A DNA stretch of 22,023 bases, taken from the NCBI GenBank assembly GCA_002067325.1, contig MVQY01000071.1, forward strand, positions 1-22,023, given 5' to 3'. The notes beneath the pieces were generated by a model, which ran no database searches, was not told the origin of the DNA, and saw only the letters and a list, made by a program, of their open reading frames with translations. Shown here piece after piece: positions 14,130-21,894 of this stretch. Origin of the DNA: Methanobacterium sp. PtaU1.Bin097. Lineage in GTDB: Archaea; Methanobacteriota; Methanobacteria; Methanobacteriales; Methanobacteriaceae. A program made the position numbers and the translations under genes. Each line of letters opens with the position of its first letter. The stretch's first letter is position 1.

Positions 14130-14342
14130 CTACGGACGCTCTTCTCCATCACTTTCTTGTGAGTCTTGGCTGTTTCCATCATATGGTGGGTTATAGTCTG
14201 ATGATTGGTCGCCTGATGAATCACCGTCTGATGTGTCGCTTTCTGATGATTCATCGCTTGATGTTTGCGAACTCGTGCACCCGGATATAGCTACAACCAG
14301 GACAACTACAGCGATCAAAAAGAGGTACTTCTTTTTTATCAT
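14130..14342 (-). CDS. Tiny Ser/Asp-rich lipoprotein
   Basis: The product is 70 aa. It has a lipoprotein signal peptide: MIKKKYLFLIAVVVLVVAIS is followed by GC, with lipobox-like AISGC and Cys at about residue 22. The mature part is almost entirely Ser, Asp, Glu, Gly and Gln, highly acidic and presumably disordered on the cell surface. Similar Cys-anchored, low-complexity tails are common in methanogen surface proteins. Because the composition is so skewed, two other frames are also long here (one reads as His/Thr repeats), but only this frame has a signal peptide. GGGGTG lies about 11 nt before the ATG. Function unknown. Confidence 0.7.
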   Translation of the reverse strand: MIKKKYLFLIAVVVLVVAISGCTSSQTSSDESSESDTSDGDSSGDQSSDYNPPYDGNSQDSQESDGEERP

Positions 14343-14716
14343 GGTTTGTTAACACCCCGGTTATTCTGTATATTATTATATATTTTGTTATCTAAAAATT
14401 TTCTGCCTCTTATCAAGATTTCGGACAATTTATGCTAAAAAAATAAAGTTTCATCAGCCGGGATATGGTGGATTTATTACTGGATGACTGACTTGATACC
14501 GGCGATAATCTGGAATCAGAGGAGAAAAAGATTCCTGAAAGAGAGAATCCATCATTACTCTACAGATAATTCTTTTTTATCAATCTATAAATATAACCTT
14601 CGACCAGATAGTATTGCTATTTGGAAAATTTTTTTTTAAAAGAGGTCATGTAATTTAACAAATGGTTATGTTTTTTTTAACAAGGCTGAAATTCTAACCC
14701 CAAAGGTGATTATAAG
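14343..14716. promoter_or_regulatory. Divergent promoter region with dyad ahead of the aldo/keto reductase
   Basis: These 374 bp lie between the lipoprotein gene (minus) and the reductase gene (plus). I see no gene. A TATA-like ATAAATATAACC occurs near 14587-14598. Just after it lies an imperfect dyad, CCAGATAG-TATTG-CTATTTGG (14604-14624, 7 of 8 arm pairs), placed where an operator would block initiation. T-runs follow at 14630-14680. AGGTGAT at 14704-14710 is the reductase ribosome binding site. Confidence 0.4.
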
Positions 14717-15868
14717 ATGCTGTACCGGGAGATGGGAGAAACAGGGGAGAAAGTATCTATCCTGGGTTTCGGTTGTATGCGACTACCAACCGATGGTAGA
14801 TATGAACATATAGACCGTAAACGAGCCTCAGCACTCCTGGATTTCGCCCTGGACAGTGGGGTTAACTACCTGGACACCGCCTACACCTACCATGGGAGAG
14901 ATAATTCAGCGGGTGGTGACAGTGAAGTATTCCTGGGAGAGTATTTCGCTCGAAACGGTCGCCGGGAGGAGATCTACCTTTCAACCAAATTACCAGTCTG
15001 GCTAGTCCACAACAGGGAGGATATGGATAAATTACTGGACTCCCAGCTTAAACGTTTGCAGACAGATTATATCGATTTTTATCTTTTACACTCAGTTAAA
15101 GAGAGAAACTGGTCACTCTTGGAAGATCTGGGTGTTCTGGATTTTCTTGATAACGCAGTATCTGATGGGAAGATAAAATACACCGGATTCTCCACCCATG
15201 ATGAAACGGAACTCTTCAAGGATGTCAGTGATTCCTATAACTGGGATATGTGCCTCATACAGTACAACTACCTGGATGAAAATATACAAGCCGGCCATGA
15301 AGGTCTGGAGTTTGCTGCAGAAAGAAACATGGGAGTAGCAGTTATGGAACCACTTAAAGGCGGAGTTCTAGCACGATACACCCCACCTGAGGTTAATGAA
15401 ATATGGGATAAAGCACCCGTACAGAGAACCCCGGCTGAATGGGCTTTCCGTTACCTGTGGAATCACCCGGAGATAACCACGGTACTAAGTGGTATGAATA
15501 CCATGCAGCACCTGGTGGAGAACATATTCACCGCCATCGGCGGCGAGCCTTACTCTTTAAGCTCATATGAAATGGAACTGATGGATGAGGTAAAGGAAGC
15601 TTACCAGGAGAAGGTAGAAGTGGAGTGCAGCGCCTGTGACTACTGCATGCCCTGCCCCAATGGGGTGAACATACCACAGTGCTTCAGCTACCTGAACCAG
15701 GCAGCCATGCTCAACGATCCCACACATATCCATACCCAGTATAACTTCATGTTAAAGGACGAAGAGAAGGCGGACAACTGCCTGGGATGCGGGGTCTGTG
15801 AGGAACTATGCACCCAGAAACTACCCATAAGAGAGAAGATGAAGCGAGTGAAAGAGGAGTTCAGTTAG
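14717..15868 (+). CDS. Aldo/keto reductase with C-terminal ferredoxin-like domain
   Basis: The product is 383 aa; the ATG follows AGGTGAT at 7 nt. The N-terminal 280 or so residues form an aldo/keto reductase barrel with the catalytic tetrad: D53 (YLDTAYTYHG), Y58, K91 (STKLP) and H125 (LLHS). The C-terminus adds two cysteine clusters, CSACDYCMPCPNG (C304, C307, C310, C313) and CLGCGVCEELC (C355, C358, C361, C365), expected to hold 4Fe-4S centres. This fused type is common in anaerobes and presumably exchanges electrons between ferredoxin-like centres and a carbonyl substrate or nicotinamide cofactor. The substrate is unknown. It is cytoplasmic, stands alone, and converges on the glycosyltransferase gene with only 24 bp between stops. 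Confidence 0.92.
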   Translation: MLYREMGETGEKVSILGFGCMRLPTDGRYEHIDRKRASALLDFALDSGVNYLDTAYTYHGRDNSAGGDSEVFLGEYFARNGRREEIYLSTKLPVWLVHNREDMDKLLDSQLKRLQTDYIDFYLLHSVKERNWSLLEDLGVLDFLDNAVSDGKIKYTGFSTHDETELFKDVSDSYNWDMCLIQYNYLDENIQAGHEGLEFAAERNMGVAVMEPLKGGVLARYTPPEVNEIWDKAPVQRTPAEWAFRYLWNHPEITTVLSGMNTMQHLVENIFTAIGGEPYSLSSYEMELMDEVKEAYQEKVEVECSACDYCMPCPNGVNIPQCFSYLNQAAMLNDPTHIHTQYNFMLKDEEKADNCLGCGVCEELCTQKLPIREKMKRVKEEFS

Positions 15869-15892
15869 TTTGAAACTTCGAATTCAGGCAGG

Positions 15893-17545
15893 TTAAACTT
15901 CCAAATTCAGATCTCTAACCGCCCACTGATATTTTCTCCTATCCTCCAGATAATAATAGAAAATAAAGATCAAAAGCATCAGCAAACTATATGATGCCCA
16001 GAATACAATTGAGGGATAGACAATTGTATCCTCTCCAAGATTTATCCTTTGCACCCCTATGATTACGGAAACAGCTAAGAGAAATACCATCACTAAAAGC
16101 GGTGCTAAATCCTTAAAAGACATCTGATACACTTCTTTTTTAGGTGTTACCCTGAATTTAAGCTTTCTATTCAACATCCCCATGATGAATGCCCTGGTAT
16201 AGACTGGAAAAAGGCTGAAAAAAAGTGCCTGGGCCAGGATTAATTTTATGATGGAGTAGCCACGTTCCACATGGCTGCTTAATGTCTGTATAAGAACCAT
16301 GGATACGAAGATATAGAACGGGAGATTTAAAGGGCCTAAAACAAGGGGCTCCAGATCAAGGAGTATTATGGTAACTGGATACAGCAGCCAGATGAAGATA
16401 CCCACTCCAATGAAATACCAGGTACCGTTTAGGATCAGGTACTCCCACCACCTGAGGAGTTTCATTTTTCCCGGATCCTTTAAAAAAGTGGAGATCACTT
16501 TTCTGGTGTTCTGGAAGGTGCCGTAGGACCAGCGTAACTGTTGACCGTAATATGCAGATAGGGATGGGGGTGACAATCCCTCAGCATAGACCTTATCAAT
16601 GTAGAGGGATTTATATCCGTTACTGTGGAAGGTGAAGGATGTGGCTATGTCTTCGGTGATGCAACCTTCATCCATACCCCCTATCTCCTCCAGGTGTTCT
16701 GTCCTGATGAGCACGTTGGTCCCGCAGATATATGAGCTGTCATTAACACAGAGACCCCGGCAGATGTGCTTATAGAATATGTGCTGCTGGTAGGAATAGG
16801 CCAAACCCAACCTATCACCATCCGGCCCATTGAAGTACTGGGGTGTCTGGATAAAGGTTAGAAGAGGATCGTCTTCGAAGTAGGGTACCAGATCATGGAG
16901 TATGGAGGGCTTAAGACGGTGGTCAGAGTCCAAGACCATAACGTATTTGAAACCGTTGTCCAATATTTGGAGGGTGTCGTTAATGGAACCCGCCTTGTAA
17001 CCCCTTAATTTATTCCGGAAGAGGTATTTTACTCCAAGTTCTCTGCATAAACGGGAGGTTTCCCTGCGGATCTCCGGGTCGGTGGAACTGTCCATAAGAA
17101 CCACCTCAAAGTTACCATAATCAACACCTTTAGCCTTCAGGAGAGTTTCTCTAACCATCTCCGGGTCTTCATTTAAGGTGGGGATGATGATGGCCACGCA
17201 AGGTTCTACACAATCATTGTTTGATTTATTTAGGGGTGAAGGGTTCTGTGATTTTTTCAAAGGAGAATAACCCTGATATAAAGTTAATGACTTTATGAAA
17301 TGGTCCACATAACCTACACAGTGCAGGGCACTGTAGATGAAGGTAGAAATTAATATTAGAGAGATGAATTTTTCAAATAAGGACAGATTCACATTAGCCA
17401 GTACTGGTAAGAGATTGGAGAGAATCAGGACAGATATGGTGGTAAAAAGGACCACGGAAAATAGTGTAATCAGGGTGTTTAATTTACCATTGAATCTGGT
17501 AGAAAAGTTGATATGAAATTTTTTCCTCAGGGGAACTAACTTCAT
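15893..17545 (-). CDS. Membrane GT2 glycosyltransferase, cellulose-synthase-like
   Basis: The product is 550 aa: two N-terminal transmembrane helices (about 28-50 and 57-80), a cytosolic GT-A domain (about 115-345), then about five C-terminal helices. The processive GT2 motifs are present: VAIIIPTLNED, D152 in MDSSTDPE, RGYKAGSIND (181-190), the metal-binding DSD (206-208), the catalytic-base TED (297-299) and QQLRW (335-339). QxxRW marks enzymes that polymerise sugars and often extrude the product, as in BcsA. No PilZ domain is present, so cyclic-di-GMP control is not expected. The product may be an envelope polysaccharide; the sugar is unknown. The start ATG has no ribosome binding site, hinting at a leaderless message. 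Confidence 0.9.
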   Translation of the reverse strand: MKLVPLRKKFHINFSTRFNGKLNTLITLFSVVLFTTISVLILSNLLPVLANVNLSLFEKFISLILISTFIYSALHCVGYVDHFIKSLTLYQGYSPLKKSQNPSPLNKSNNDCVEPCVAIIIPTLNEDPEMVRETLLKAKGVDYGNFEVVLMDSSTDPEIRRETSRLCRELGVKYLFRNKLRGYKAGSINDTLQILDNGFKYVMVLDSDHRLKPSILHDLVPYFEDDPLLTFIQTPQYFNGPDGDRLGLAYSYQQHIFYKHICRGLCVNDSSYICGTNVLIRTEHLEEIGGMDEGCITEDIATSFTFHSNGYKSLYIDKVYAEGLSPPSLSAYYGQQLRWSYGTFQNTRKVISTFLKDPGKMKLLRWWEYLILNGTWYFIGVGIFIWLLYPVTIILLDLEPLVLGPLNLPFYIFVSMVLIQTLSSHVERGYSIIKLILAQALFFSLFPVYTRAFIMGMLNRKLKFRVTPKKEVYQMSFKDLAPLLVMVFLLAVSVIIGVQRINLGEDTIVYPSIVFWASYSLLMLLIFIFYYYLEDRRKYQWAVRDLNLEV

Positions 17546-17604
17546 ATGTATTTAATATGGATTTCCGTGGGGATAATAATTTTTATTTTCGAAAAGAGGA
17601 TTTG

Positions 17605-18489
17605 TTACCCCCTCAGCATATCTGAAATCCCCACATCAGGGTGATGATAGCCTTCGGGTTGTTCACCAAAGCCATGGATGGCCTCCTGGGGGCACCATTT
17701 GATGCAGGCCAGGCAATTCTCACAATGGTGCTTCCATACTGGCTTGTCATCAACTATTTCGATGTTGCCTACCGGGCAGATTCTGGAGCAGGTTTTGCAG
17801 CCCATGCAGCTTCCACCCGTATGGTAACTCCGGTCTATGAAGGGTATAATTTCACGAACAGTAAGATCTGAATCTTTTGGAAACTCTGCTGTTTCTTTCA
17901 TAGGTTTTATAAAGAGTGGTCTGAAAAATTCATTTTTCATCAACTGTAATAGAATAGTCCCCACTATTCTCATAGAGAAGTTATCAGTGTCGAAATGAAA
18001 ATCTCTCTGGTTTACATGTTCACAGATGGAGTCAAGCTTTTTATCCTTCCATTTACTGTATAGTTTTTCTCTGTTTTCAAAGGGTTTCCTAAAGGCATTC
18101 TGTGGCATCTGGACCCCGAAACCTGCTTTTAACCGGCCGCCGCGTGCCCTGATCATTTCATCCAGCATGGTTAGTGTCGGACCAGCCCCACCGCCATATG
18201 TGCATACTGCGAAGATATATTTATTATTTATTTCATCCAGTTTACTCGTAAATCTCTGGACAATAAGGGGAATATTGATTAGTCCTACATAGTAAACAGG
18301 GAATACGATTCCAATTACATCGGCATGGGTTGTTATTCTTTCTTTATTTACCACGGAATGTATGGGTATTAAATCTCCTTCAAGCTTTTCTGCAATATCT
18401 CTGGCAACCACCAGGGAATTGCCTGTGCCTGAAAAGTAATAAATTTCTTTATTATTCATTCTATAACATTCCTGGTTCATCTTATCCAT
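17605..18489 (-). CDS. EFR1-type flavodoxin/4Fe-4S ferredoxin fusion
   Basis: The product is 294 aa from the ATG at 18489, with AAGGT just upstream. The N-terminus holds the flavodoxin phosphate-binding loop YYFSGTGNSLVVAR (SGTGNS at 20-25), followed by a VFPVYYVGL strand and CTYGGGAGPTL, as in the EFR1 family. The C-terminus has two classical 4Fe-4S motifs, CMGCKTCSRICP (C228-C238) and CENCLACIKWCP (C256-C266). It should bind FMN and two clusters and act as a soluble electron-transfer protein. The gene overlaps the upstream TetR gene by 8 nt (ATGGATAA carries both the start and the TetR stop), so the two are co-transcribed and translationally coupled. Confidence 0.92.
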   Translation of the reverse strand: MDKMNQECYRMNNKEIYYFSGTGNSLVVARDIAEKLEGDLIPIHSVVNKERITTHADVIGIVFPVYYVGLINIPLIVQRFTSKLDEINNKYIFAVCTYGGGAGPTLTMLDEMIRARGGRLKAGFGVQMPQNAFRKPFENREKLYSKWKDKKLDSICEHVNQRDFHFDTDNFSMRIVGTILLQLMKNEFFRPLFIKPMKETAEFPKDSDLTVREIIPFIDRSYHTGGSCMGCKTCSRICPVGNIEIVDDKPVWKHHCENCLACIKWCPQEAIHGFGEQPEGYHHPDVGISDMLRG

Positions 18490-19150
18490 CTTTACCTTCT
18501 TGGGTTGTTTCTCTTTGAATGGTGGATATTAGAAGATCAAAGGAGTATTCCTTATACTGATCAGGAGTTATCTTGTGCATCTTTAAGAATCCTAACATGT
18601 CCAGCCCAGGGTTTACGAGTTTTTCACAGCAATTCACCACTAAAACTGCTGTTTCCATCGGTTTTAGATTCTTTTTCATACTGCCGTCTTCTATCCCCAT
18701 TTTAATGGAGTCACTCAGGGCATCCATGAGCTCCCCGGCCACCATGACCTGCTGGTCTGCATTTTCTATCTGGCCTGCATCGAAATTCCCAGCCCGCATG
18801 TAACTTAACTCACGGTAATATCCCGGATATTCCTGGTAATAATCGAAGAAGGCCTGACATAATGAGATGAGTCTTTCCAGCCCATTCTGGTCTTCTTGAA
18901 CTGCATCCTGGAAAGCTCCTCTCATGAGATTTAGACCGCGCAGGAGCACGGCGAAGTAGAGAGTGTCCTTGTTCTTAAAATAGAGATAGAGGGTTGCCCG
19001 GTTAACCCCTACCTCTTCTGCTATATCGCTCATAGGAACGTTTTCATATCCTTTGTCCAGGAATAATTTCTCTGCAGCGTCAATTATGTATTCACGCCTT
19101 TTTTCTTTTTCCTTTTCCTTTAAATTTTTATATGACAATTTTCTCACCAT
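18482..19150 (-). CDS. TetR/AcrR-family transcriptional regulator, coupled to EFR1 gene
   Basis: The product is 222 aa from the ATG at 19150. A Lys/Glu-rich N-terminal extension precedes the helix-turn-helix domain YIIDAAEKLFLDKGYENVPM (21-40) and SDIAEEVGVNRATLYLYFKN (41-60). The recognition region NRATLYLYF is very close to ARATIYQYF of the first TetR in this window. The C-terminal part is helical and ligand-binding by family analogy. There is no clear Shine-Dalgarno sequence. The TATA-like TTATATAAAT lies between and partly under two palindromes of 15 bp at 19186-19219, so self-repression together with control of the overlapping EFR1 gene is likely (inference). Confidence 0.9.
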   Translation of the reverse strand: MVRKLSYKNLKEKEKEKRREYIIDAAEKLFLDKGYENVPMSDIAEEVGVNRATLYLYFKNKDTLYFAVLLRGLNLMRGAFQDAVQEDQNGLERLISLCQAFFDYYQEYPGYYRELSYMRAGNFDAGQIENADQQVMVAGELMDALSDSIKMGIEDGSMKKNLKPMETAVLVVNCCEKLVNPGLDMLGFLKMHKITPDQYKEYSFDLLISTIQRETTQEGKDG

Positions 19151-19185
19151 GAAAGAATGGGGGTTAGTAACTCAATGATTTTTTT

Positions 19186-19219
19186 ATAACACTATGTTAT
19201 TTATATAACTTACTGTTAT
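19186..19219. promoter_or_regulatory. Two palindromic operator sites at the TetR-EFR1 promoter
   Basis: ATAACACTATGTTAT (19186-19200) has perfect 6-bp arms. ATAACTTACTGTTAT (19205-19219) repeats it with 5-bp arms, 19 bp centre to centre. The minus-strand TATA-like element lies between them. Paired palindromes of about 15 bp over a promoter are the usual binding arrangement of TetR repressors. Confidence 0.65.
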
Positions 19220-19338
19220 TCTTGGAATTGTCACATAGATGGAATATTTTTGTGAATAATACGAGTATTTATATTGGATGTGGTTCCATTGTTTATTGAA
19301 TCAGGGAATTAATACTTTCAAAAATTGATATTACTCCA

Positions 19339-19357
19339 TATGTGATTGATTCACATA
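19339..19357. promoter_or_regulatory. Perfect 19-bp dyad upstream of the coiled-coil gene
   Basis: The sequence is TATGTGATTGATTCACATA: perfect 7-bp arms around a 5-bp centre. It lies just ahead of the TATA-like TTTATATCC at 19366. A further half site, TCACATA, occurs at 19231-19237. It looks like a dimeric regulator site. The likeness to bacterial CRP half sites (TGTGA) is probably chance. Confidence 0.45.
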
Positions 19358-19458
19358 AACATAGATTTATATCCATCGAGGATTAAAATATTATATGAGA
19401 AGAAGTGTTTGACTGAATTTTTCCATTTTTTTTTAACTATATTTGGAGGTTTATAAGG

Positions 19459-19902
19459 ATGTCAAAGTCAAAGAAAGACAACTTAATCAAAGCAAAGGTT
19501 GCATGTTTAAAGGGAAATCTAAAGGAGAATACAGATACCATCCAGTTAATTGTCCCTGTGGATGAAGAGAAAGGTTTCAGTGAAGAAGAAGATATTGTGG
19601 TTTTAAAGTGTTCTGAATTCCCGGAGTTAACTTCTGTTAAAAATTCAGTGGAACTCAGGAGAAAGATCGATGAACACACCGATAATCTTAAGAGGGTACG
19701 GGAGTTAAAACAGAAACTGGAGAGTGCAGAAGAATCCTTCAACGAAAGCCTCAACGTCCTCAAAGTTAAAACAGACCTGGAAATAGAGAACCTGAAGAAA
19801 GAGAACGAGACACTCAAGAAGGACAACAAAGAACTAAGTCTTCGTTTAAAGGACGTGACCAGAAGGATAAATGAACTCAACAGTTTGTTGAATGATTTAT
19901 AA
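19459..19902 (+). CDS. Soluble coiled-coil protein of unknown function
   Basis: The product is 147 aa. The ATG at 19459 follows GGAGG (19444-19448) at 10 nt, with AAGG closer by. The first 60 residues or so form a small mixed domain (KAKVACLKGNLKENTDTIQL, IVPVDEEKGFSEEEDIVVLK) that could be a beta-rich fold. Residues about 63-147 form a long coiled coil (LRRKIDEHTDNLKRVRELKQ and following heptads). No signal peptide, membrane segment or catalytic motif is seen. A frame of equal length on the opposite strand is a composition shadow. The gene stands alone between a dyad-bearing promoter and a hairpin terminator. Function unknown. Confidence 0.78.
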   Translation: MSKSKKDNLIKAKVACLKGNLKENTDTIQLIVPVDEEKGFSEEEDIVVLKCSEFPELTSVKNSVELRRKIDEHTDNLKRVRELKQKLESAEESFNESLNVLKVKTDLEIENLKKENETLKKDNKELSLRLKDVTRRINELNSLLNDL

Positions 19903-19923
19903 TCCCCCTCAAGGATTTTTTTT
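19901..19923 (+). terminator. Hairpin and T-run after the coiled-coil gene
   Basis: AATCC (19901-19905) pairs with GGATT (19913-19917) across a 7-nt loop, and eight T follow or overlap the second arm (19916-19923). It starts at the stop codon. The following 120 bp are also T-rich and separate this gene from the convergent C39-like gene. Confidence 0.65.
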
Positions 19924-20046
19924 AAGTAAAAAATACGCTACTTTTTAATTTTTAACTGTTGTTTATTTGGTTAATTTTTTTATCCTATTGTTATTTGGTT
20001 TTTATCCCTTTCTAATTCAGTTTTTGTTATCCTAACCTTATTCGGT

Positions 20047-20742
20047 TCATCCTATTTTTATAAATGGTGGGAAGTTCACCCCTTGCCCGCCGGTAATCAC
20101 TATACCCAGATGGTTCAGTGTAGTTGTGGTTGTGGTGGTGTTGTTTCCTGTCTCGTTTCCTGTGTTATTACCTGTCTGGTTGATTAAATACTGTTCATGC
20201 CATCTTTCCAGGAATTCCTGGAGGGGTATGTATCCCCTGCTTCCCAGTATGGCCGGGTCTTCCACGTAGATGTTCTCCTCATCCATCCCGATAACCACCA
20301 GGTAGTGGCCGTCTCCGGTATGGTTAGTCCAGTTACCGGTGGTGTTATCCCCCCAGGCCTGGCAGAGTACGATGGTGGGTATTCCCTGGTTTATATTATC
20401 CTGCAGTTCCTTGAGGGTCATGTTCTCCTTCACCTCTGCAGTGAAACCAGAATCCCGTGCTGCCTGGGCAATATCCTCTGGTAAGGTCCCGTTTTCTGTG
20501 GTGTTGGTCATATTTACCAGGGTATCCAGGAAAGTATCGGTACCGTAATAGGCCAGAACCGACTGGAGCGCTGCTGCTCCGCTGGAGGAATTGTTTGGTT
20601 GTCGCACGTCCGGAACGTTTAAGAGGGTGGTGTTGTTCTGGGTTATATTGTTTTCCTCGAGAATAGTGGAATAAATGCCTAACGGTATAATAGCTACCAG
20701 AAAGAGTGAAATTAAAAGCAATATTTCTAATCTAAGCTTCAT
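20047..20742 (-). CDS. Membrane-anchored C39-peptidase-like protein, nucleophile Cys replaced by Ser
   Basis: The product is 231 aa. An N-terminal signal anchor (LEILLLISLFLVAIIPLGIY) is followed by a C39-like papain-fold domain facing outward. The expected nucleophile motif Q-x5-C-G-P-A reads QPNNSSSGAAALQSVLAYYG: S54 stands where Cys should be and Ala replaces the Pro. The Gln (Q48), the His motif GDGHYLVVIGMD (H146) and the Asp in VEDPA (D162) are kept. It is therefore probably a non-catalytic binding protein, or less likely a Ser-based enzyme. It carries more than a dozen NxT/NxS sequons plus a Thr-rich tail (residues 201-208). TATA-like AATTATAAATAA about 30 bp before the ATG and no ribosome binding site suggest a near-leaderless message. 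Confidence 0.8.
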   Translation of the reverse strand: MKLRLEILLLISLFLVAIIPLGIYSTILEENNITQNNTTLLNVPDVRQPNNSSSGAAALQSVLAYYGTDTFLDTLVNMTNTTENGTLPEDIAQAARDSGFTAEVKENMTLKELQDNINQGIPTIVLCQAWGDNTTGNWTNHTGDGHYLVVIGMDEENIYVEDPAILGSRGYIPLQEFLERWHEQYLINQTGNNTGNETGNNTTTTTTTLNHLGIVITGGQGVNFPPFIKIG

Positions 20743-20796
20743 GTATTATTATTAGGGGTTTTTGTTATTTATAATTTATTTTCTTAAAATCTGTAT

Positions 20797-21663
20797 TTAA
20801 GTATAAGTAGTGGTATCAGTACTGTTTGTATCGTTTATATATGAACCATTGTAGGCCCACATGATGAGATTGACCAGTACATCAGCCTGCTGGGGTGACA
20901 ACTCGGGGTGAACACCGCTTAGGACTATTCTACCTTCTCCATAATGGTCTCCTATTATGGCTGCGTAGCCTTTATAACTGGAGTTATAATCAGCATAGGT
21001 GGCGAAGGTAACCGTACTGTAATCTGTGCTATACATGGCCGGTCCGTTGATATGGGATATCCATCTATCTGTGCCACCCATTATTTCTGTTCCTGATGAG
21101 GTGGTCTGGATGGTTACATTCCCCACATCCACGTATGGTAGATTTACAACGTTAGGTGCCAGTCCCCAGCCATAATACCAGTTATCAGTATATTCTGCTG
21201 CCGAGTATGCACCGGCACATATCCCCATAAACCCTTTACCACTGGCTACGAAACTTTTAAGGGCAACCGTATCTACGTCGTCGTTATTTATGTAGTTAAA
21301 ACCTGTTTCGCTTCCAGCCATGATAAGCACATCATAACCGGATAATGTTTGATTGTTAATTATCTTTGAAGTATCATAAACGAATTTAACACCAGGAACC
21401 AGGTTCTTGGAGTTAGCTTGGTCCATACACTTTTTTATCTGATTTATAGAATTTTCACTGGTGTCATTACCACTGTACACCAGCACTTTAACCACTTTGT
21501 AATTATTTTGGGAACCATCGTCTCCTAAAGATAGGGTGATGCCTAAAGATAGACTGATAACTGTTAAAATAATAATCAGAGGAATAATAATCTTGTTTTT
21601 TATAATATGCCTGTTCTGTCTCCCTTTTCTTCTTGGATTTAACGAACGTTCCGCCTTCACCAT
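20797..21663 (-). CDS. Membrane-anchored BPL-N / class I glutamine-amidotransferase-like protein
   Basis: The product is 288 aa; the ATG is preceded by CAGGAG at 9 nt. A basic N-terminus (AERSLNPRRKGRQNRHIIKN) precedes one transmembrane helix (about 25-46), so the rest should lie outside the cell. The domain matches the BPL-N type of class I amidotransferase fold: KVLVYSGNDTSENS, YDVLIMAGSETGFNYIN, the nucleophile elbow GICAGAYSAA (C149), and GVHPELSP near the C-terminus (H252, E254). A full Cys-His-Glu triad is thus visible. Most relatives are cytosolic or of unknown function; the external position is notable. Several N-glycosylation sequons occur. The C39-like gene follows after 54 bp on the same strand. 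The reaction is unknown. Confidence 0.82.
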   Translation of the reverse strand: MVKAERSLNPRRKGRQNRHIIKNKIIIPLIIILTVISLSLGITLSLGDDGSQNNYKVVKVLVYSGNDTSENSINQIKKCMDQANSKNLVPGVKFVYDTSKIINNQTLSGYDVLIMAGSETGFNYINNDDVDTVALKSFVASGKGFMGICAGAYSAAEYTDNWYYGWGLAPNVVNLPYVDVGNVTIQTTSSGTEIMGGTDRWISHINGPAMYSTDYSTVTFATYADYNSSYKGYAAIIGDHYGEGRIVLSGVHPELSPQQADVLVNLIMWAYNGSYINDTNSTDTTTYT

Positions 21664-21778
21664 TATTTAATACTCCTGAATTAACCATAAAAAAGATTTT
21701 ACTGGATTGTTTTAAATATAAAAAGTGTAATATCCTGTTTTATCTAAAAATCACTGATTTATAAAGATATTTTAAATA

Positions 21779-21858
21779 GGGGGTTTACCCAGGGAATTAT
21801 GAAGTGTTTACTGACCAAATTAACTGTTAATTTCCCTGGGGACTCTTAAGAGTTTTAC
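21779..21858. repeat. Structured direct repeat, copy A
   Basis: The copy starts with a G-run, then TTTACCCAGGGAATTATGAA, and ends with the perfect palindrome ACTCTTAAGAGT (21842-21853). Within it, CCCAGGGAATT pairs with AATTTCCCTGGG (one bulge), giving a stem of about 11 bp. Copy B at 21943-22023 is about 164 bp further right. Confidence 0.65.
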
Positions 21859-21862
21859 AATA

Positions 21863-21894
21863 TTTAATCGGAGCTTAATTTAATCGGAGCTTAA
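21863..21894. repeat. Perfect 16-bp tandem repeat inside an inverted repeat
   Basis: TTTAATCGGAGCTTAA occurs twice without a gap (21863-21878 and 21879-21894). The pair is flanked by CAATATTTAA (21858-21867) and its exact reverse complement TTAAATATTG (21891-21900). It lies between the two long repeat copies. Confidence 0.7.

Larger units (their letters stand above)
19151..19458. other. Divergent intergenic region between TetR and coiled-coil genes
   Basis: These 308 bp hold no open frame of interest. They contain the two TetR-side palindromes (19186-19219), a lone TCACATA (19231-19237), and the perfect dyad TATGTGA...TCACATA (19339-19357). Plus-strand TATA-like elements lie at 19366-19374 (TTTATATCC) and about 19385-19397 for the coiled-coil gene. 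Confidence 0.5.

Noticed and set aside
14069..14254. 61-aa His/Thr-repeat frame overlapping the lipoprotein gene
   Set aside because: It is the same strand in a shifted frame. The His-Gln-Thr repeats arise from the Ser/Asp-rich codons, and it lacks a signal peptide or ribosome binding site.
15875..15912. Imperfect direct repeat (AAACTTCGAATTCAG and AAACTTCCAAATTCAG) between convergent stops
   Set aside because: It is short, and half of it lies in the glycosyltransferase coding end. It is likely a chance duplication without a visible role.
19437..19880. 147-aa minus-strand frame rich in Ser, Leu and Phe
   Set aside because: It lies fully opposite the coiled-coil gene. Its composition is what the reverse complement of Lys/Glu/Leu codons gives, and it has no ribosome binding site.
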